From positions 1 through 14,995 of the forward strand of contig DATEMK010000284.1 in the NCBI GenBank assembly GCA_035275625.1: DNA of 14,995 nt, in the 5' to 3' direction. This document shows, in pieces, positions 12,541-14,995 of the stretch. The notes under the pieces were generated by a model. It saw only the letters and a program-made list of their open reading frames with translations, ran no database searches and was not told the origin of the DNA. Made by a program: the position numbers and the translations under genes. The stretch comes from DATEMK01 sp035275625. Its GTDB lineage: Bacteria > Bacteroidota > Bacteroidia > AKYH767-A > OLB10. Position 1 is the stretch's first letter; the number at the start of each line of letters is the position of its first letter.

Positions 12541-13317
12541 ATGTATTTAATGTACGTTGATGAAAGCGGAGACCCCGGACTTGTCCCGCCCAGCAAAACC
12601 ACCCATTTTATTTTATCTGCAATTGTATTGCACGAAAGTAACTGGTCAGCATTTCTAAACAATATGCTTATTTTCAGAAGGCATTTAAAAGCAAGGAAAG
12701 GATTGCTGATTAAAGATGAAATCCATGCCGCTGAATTTATAAGAGGAAACATTAAATCTAAAACTATCCGTAATATTAAAAAGCATGACAGGCTGGATAT
12801 TATTAAGCAATGTATTATTTGGCTGTCAATGCAAAGCAACATTAGAATTATCAGCGTTTGTGTAAATAAAGCCGGAAGAACGGACGACATTTTTAATTTA
12901 GCATGGAATGCTTTGATAAATAGATTTGAAAATACATTGGGATGGGGAAATTTTGTTGGTAGTCAGAATGCACATGATCAGGGAATAATAATTTCTGATA
13001 ATACAAACGATAAAAAACTTACAGGGTTGATCAGAAAAATGAGGCATTTTAATTTAGTGCCTAATCATAGAACATATTTTGCCGGAGGCGCAAGAAATTT
13101 AACGCTTACAAATGTTATTGAAGACCCTACATTAAGAGATTCTAAAAATTCTTTAACGCATCAAATGGTTGATGTGGTTGCCTATTCATTGCGACAAATG
13201 TATCAGCCAAACAGCTATTTAAGAAAAAGAGGGGGAGCGCAATTTTATGCAAGATTGTTGCCTGTTATTCTGAAAAAGGCAAGCCCAAGACATCCGCTTG
13301 GTGTGGTAGAATTATAA
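12541..13317 (+). CDS. DUF3800 family protein (predicted RNase H-like fold)
   Basis: The protein has 258 residues from ATG 12541. Its N-terminus reads MYLMYVDESGDPG, the hallmark DUF3800 strand with D7 and E8. Other conserved blocks are LLIKDEIHAAEFIRG (55-69; E60, H62, E65), IIISDNTNDKK (149-159; D153) and NVIEDPTLRDSKNSLTHQMV followed by DVVAYSLRQ (191-219; D200, Q208, D211). The spaced acidic residues suggest a metal-dependent RNase H-like nuclease; no activity is proven for the family that I can cite. The longer frame from 12472 adds 23 residues of non-family sequence before the likely promoter. Neighbours are a divergent winged-helix gene and three predicted small RNAs, matching the known association of DUF3800 with structured RNAs. 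It may act on or be controlled by these RNAs. Confidence 0.9.
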   Translation: MYLMYVDESGDPGLVPPSKTTHFILSAIVLHESNWSAFLNNMLIFRRHLKARKGLLIKDEIHAAEFIRGNIKSKTIRNIKKHDRLDIIKQCIIWLSMQSNIRIISVCVNKAGRTDDIFNLAWNALINRFENTLGWGNFVGSQNAHDQGIIISDNTNDKKLTGLIRKMRHFNLVPNHRTYFAGGARNLTLTNVIEDPTLRDSKNSLTHQMVDVVAYSLRQMYQPNSYLRKRGGAQFYARLLPVILKKASPRHPLGVVEL

Positions 13318-13388
13318 AAAGCAAGAGAGCAGCTTGCGCTGCTCCCGGTGAGTATCTATACTAAGCAAACCAGTCGCTGTTCAGATAC
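13318..13388 (-). ncRNA. Predicted small RNA 3, convergent with DUF3800
   Basis: Read on the minus strand: GUAUCU (13388-13383) pairs with AGAUAC (13357-13352), enclosing AGCGA-CUGGU-UUGCU (13378-13364). Then comes GAGCAGC-GCAA-GCUGCUC (13344-13327), a perfect 7-bp hairpin capped by a GNRA tetraloop, followed by UCUUGCUUUUU. The tetraloop is GCAA only on the minus strand (UUGC on plus), which supports this direction. A TATATTTG box (13401-13394) stands just upstream and would start the RNA at the foot of the first stem. Its 3' end meets the DUF3800 stop. It may instead be a terminator-like hairpin for other transcripts. Confidence 0.5.
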
Positions 13389-13393
13389 AAATG

Positions 13394-13401
13394 CAAATAT
13401 A
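13394..13401 (-). promoter_or_regulatory. -7 box (TATATTTG) of small RNA 3
   Basis: An exact TAnnTTTG match on the minus strand, 5-6 bases before the first stem of the predicted RNA. No -33 TTTG is seen at standard spacing. Confidence 0.4.
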
Positions 13402-13563
13402 ACCTTGAATAGGTTAAATCCCTATGAAGTTTTATGATTTTTGTAACATCATAAGTGACTTTTGTTCAATTTATTAGAAAGCCATTGTTAATTTTTATGT
13501 TAATATCTTGCTGTTTTGTTAATAATTATGAAGGGCAATAAAATACCAGTTTAACCAAAGGTT

Positions 13564-13806
13564 TTATTTCCGGTTATCCCCCATCAGCTCCTCAATCTTC
13601 ACCTCTGTAAGTTTGATTTCTCCATCAACCAGCTTTCCCAAATAAAAAATTCCGTCCTCGTCTTTGTAAAGCGTCCGGTTGTTGCACCCCTCACATAAAA
13701 AACTCTCAGAACGCCCTTCTTTTAACACCAGTGCGATTTTAAACAGGTCAATGTCCCATTCACCAAAACTTTTGAACGGGCTGCATTGGGAGCAGTATTC
13801 AGACAT
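13564..13806 (-). CDS. Small two-CxxC zinc-binding protein, uncharacterised
   Basis: The 80-residue protein has two CxxC knuckles, YCSQC (C5, C8) and LCEGC (C38, C41), which can bind one zinc ion. Between them is a hydrophobic segment (DIDLFKIALVLKEGR); after them comes a beta-type region (NRTLYKDEDGIFYLGKLVDG) and an acidic/basic tail ending LMGDNRK. I do not recognise a family; rubredoxin-like or zinc-ribbon adaptor folds are possible. It stands alone, on the opposite strand from the DUF3800 gene and small RNA 2. Confidence 0.65.
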   Translation of the reverse strand: MSEYCSQCSPFKSFGEWDIDLFKIALVLKEGRSESFLCEGCNNRTLYKDEDGIFYLGKLVDGEIKLTEVKIEELMGDNRK

Positions 13807-13871
13807 GGATTGATAATACTTTTATTTTCCTAACCAGAAAACAGGAAATGTACACCATTACACTTTTTCCT

Positions 13872-13902
13872 TTTGTTTCTGTTTACAAAATATCTACATT
13901 TG
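13872..13902 (+). promoter_or_regulatory. Promoter of small RNA 2 (TTTG-N19-TACATTTG)
   Basis: TTTG at 13872-13875, a 19-bp spacer and TACATTTG at 13895-13902 match the Bacteroidota primary promoter in both boxes and spacing. It is the best promoter in the window. Predicted start is near 13909. Confidence 0.75.
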
Positions 13903-13908
13903 TAAATG

Positions 13909-14049
13909 AAAAACGGGCGAAGTTACGACCTTCACCCGTTTCCGCAAGTAATTAAACCGCAATCCTCGTTAATGAACGCAAAGTGGTTTTTCCTTGCTCT
14001 GTGCCGTCCAAGACACATATTTTAAAGCTCCTTAATCGGGGCTTTTTTT
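13909..14049 (+). ncRNA. Predicted structured small RNA 2 of the DUF3800 region
   Basis: About 140 nt. Stem 1: AAACGGG (13911-13917) with CCCGTTT (13935-13941), a C/A mismatch, GAAG (13919-13922) with CTTC (13930-13933), loop TTACGAC. Stem 2: AAACCGC (13954-13960) with GTGGTTT (13983-13989), with an inner CGTT-AATG-AACG hairpin. A TGTG/CACA hairpin near 14000-14017 follows, then the terminator. Stem 1 equals that of small RNA 1 in plan (7-nt UURCRAC loop, 4-bp stem, C/A mismatch, G/C stem) though the paired bases differ. A strong promoter, a terminator and the lack of a reading frame support a real RNA gene. Class unknown; probable member of the RNAs that accompany DUF3800. Confidence 0.75.
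14025..14049 (+). terminator. Intrinsic terminator of small RNA 2
   Basis: AAGCTCC (14025-14031) pairs with GGGGCTT (14038-14044), including one G-U pair, around TTAATC, followed by TTTTT. Confidence 0.85.
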
Positions 14050-14402
14050 ATTTTATTTTCAAAGTTAGAGACATTTTTTTAATTTCCTTTAAAGTTTTCA
14101 ACAGTGTGTGATTTTTTTGGTTGTTTTTCTTTCATCACATTTTTATTTTTATTTTAACAAGTTAGGTATTAATGTGTATCAATATAGAATTACATTCCCC
14201 AAAAAAGACCTGCTTTAACTCGTATATAGTCACCCACAAAATACACCGCAAATGCAAAAGAAGTGCTATCGTTTTGGCAAACCGCATCAAAATCAGGACT
14301 AATTGATGACTGAATTTGGACGAATAATTTTGAAAGTGCTTTTAAAAGAAGTATATTGAAAATTTTGTATTTTACGATTTCAAATTTGACATTATTACAA
14401 TC
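14050..14402. other. Intergenic stretch without recognisable gene
   Basis: An AT-rich spacer between the terminator of small RNA 2 and the next small gene. No frame above about 20 codons with coding character was seen, and no strong hairpin or clear TAnnTTTG box. It must hold the promoter of the gene at 14403. Confidence 0.5.
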
Positions 14403-14615
14403 ATGGCAACATTAAGAGGAACTTATTTTTATAAAGGGAAAAGAGAATATAAGTATGAAGTGAATGTGTATAATGCGGAGAGCTACAATCCTTCAGACTT
14501 CACTATCCAAATAACCAACCCCGAAGGGAAAACAACAATCGCATCTTGGAATTTTAGAAACCGGGGCATTGAGCAGTGCGTCAGGGAATGTATTGAATCA
14601 AAAATAAAAAAGTGA
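14403..14615 (+). CDS. Small hypothetical protein
   Basis: The 70-residue protein has alternating polar and aromatic residues suggesting a small beta-sheet (LRGTYFYKGKREYKYEVNVY, then FTIQITNPEGKTTIASWNF) followed by a C-terminal helix (GIEQCVRECIESKIKK). There is no signal peptide or membrane segment. I do not recognise a family. The start ATGG at 14403 is the only good one. An intrinsic terminator follows within 10 bases of the stop, which supports a real gene. It stands alone downstream of small RNA 2. Confidence 0.6.
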   Translation: MATLRGTYFYKGKREYKYEVNVYNAESYNPSDFTIQITNPEGKTTIASWNFRNRGIEQCVRECIESKIKK

Positions 14616-14623
14616 GAAAAACA

Positions 14624-14654
14624 AAAAGGGCGAAACTCTTAGGAACGCCCTTTT
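14624..14654 (+). terminator. Intrinsic terminator after the 70-residue gene
   Basis: AAAAGGGCG (14624-14632) and CGCCCTTTT (14646-14654) pair perfectly over 9 bp around a 13-base loop. The A and U tracts are at the base, so it can work in both directions. Confidence 0.85.
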
Positions 14655-14688
14655 GTTAAACATTAAAAAAATAATTAATCCAACCATT

Positions 14689-14734
14689 GAGTTAAACGGA
14701 TTGCGGATTAAAAGGTTTCATTATACCTTAACTC
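14689..14734. repeat. Interrupted inverted repeat between small genes
   Basis: GAGTTAA (14689-14695) pairs with TTAACTC (14728-14734), and the inner AAGGT pairs with ACCTT directly next to it on the right arm, leaving a 15-base bulge on the left. It may be an operator or part of a small RNA; no promoter box is linked to it. Confidence 0.35.
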
Positions 14735-14839
14735 GTAATAAGATCACCGTTTTGATTTGATTGTAATACTATCATTTGTCACGGTAAAAGGATAAAATTT
14801 TTTTTTGATAATATTACGATCATTAACATTTTTTATTAT

Positions 14840-14847
14840 TATATTTG
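14840..14847 (+). promoter_or_regulatory. -7 box (TATATTTG) of the 37-residue gene
   Basis: TATATTTG, an exact TAnnTTTG match, stands 27 bases before the ATG at 14875. The leader is A-rich (ATTAACAATTTAAAAAAAAA), as in well-translated Bacteroidota genes. No -33 TTTG at 19-21 bp. Confidence 0.55.
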
Positions 14848-14874
14848 TGGATTAACAATTTAAAAAAAAATAAA

Positions 14875-14988
14875 ATGTCAAGAAAAAAAGTTATTAAACG
14901 CGCAGACAATGGGCAATTTGCATCAAAGTCATTTTTGAAAAAGCATCCAAAAATCGCGTACAAGCAGACGGTAAAAAAGGGTAAATAA
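14875..14988 (+). CDS. 37-residue basic small protein
   Basis: ATG at 14875 to TAA at 14986-14988. The product begins MSRKKVIKRADNGQFASKSF and ends LKKHPKIAYKQTVKKGK. It has 12 Lys/Arg among 37 residues and the pattern R-x-D/N-G-Q-F/Y-x-x-K-x-x-x-K-x-H-P-K-x-x-x-x-Q/E-T-V-K, which is frequent in tiny Bacteroidota proteins of unknown role. An exact -7 box and an A-rich leader precede it. It may bind nucleic acid; this is a guess from charge only. Confidence 0.6.
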   Translation: MSRKKVIKRADNGQFASKSFLKKHPKIAYKQTVKKGK

Positions 14989-14995
14989 AACCTAC

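Noticed and set aside
13430..13480. TTATGAT/ATCATAA hairpin between small RNA 3 and the two-CxxC gene
   Set aside because: It is AT-only, short and without a U-run or promoter link; such pairs are expected by chance in this composition.
13394..14049. CRISPR array or repeated-unit RNA array
   Set aside because: The two similar RNAs share architecture, not a repeated sequence, and no regularly spaced repeats are present.

Overview
The window looks like a chromosomal segment of a member of the Bacteroidota (probably an environmental Sphingobacteriia/Chitinophagia-like lineage). The evidence is AT-rich DNA, promoters of the Bacteroidota type (TAnnTTTG, once with TTTG 19 bp upstream), a type IX secretion C-terminal tail at the left edge, a bactofilin-AtpZ pair, and short CACGAATTA/CACAGATTC-type intergenic repeats. 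No rRNA, tRNA or CRISPR array was seen.

Left part (1-4237), ordinary chromosome: the 3' end of a T9SS-exported protein, then on the minus strand a secreted DUF1028/TPR protein, a fused OppD-OppF type ABC ATPase, a four-helix membrane protein, AtpZ and a bactofilin. The last three are the genes usually found before atpB in this phylum, but here an ABC ATPase gene follows them instead.

Middle part (4494-9751): a plus-strand cluster of a GCS2/YbdK-type carboxylate-amine ligase, a class I glutamine-amidotransferase-like protein and an ATP-grasp-like protein, probably an uncharacterised small-peptide or amide-forming pathway. Next come a DinB-like DUF1569 gene and a convergent minus-strand operon: MmcQ/YjbR, a small zinc-ribbon protein, and DUF1905-YdeI.

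Right part (about 9880-14995), accessory: an IS1595-family element (transposase, a 44-residue passenger gene and a structured non-coding left end), then a module centred on a DUF3800 gene. DUF3800 is divergent from a winged-helix-like protein gene and is surrounded by three predicted small structured RNAs. Two of these (about 11388-11597 and 13909-14049) start with the same hairpin plan: a 7-nt loop UURCRAC on a 4-bp stem, a C/A internal mismatch, then a G/C stem, with different sequences in the paired arms. Each has a promoter-like box and an intrinsic terminator. The third (about 13388-13318, minus strand) ends in a GCAA-tetraloop hairpin. DUF3800 genes are known to occur next to several classes of orphan structured RNA (the DUF3800 RNA motifs), so this RNA-protein module is the most interesting part of the window. 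Small zinc-binding and basic proteins fill the right edge.
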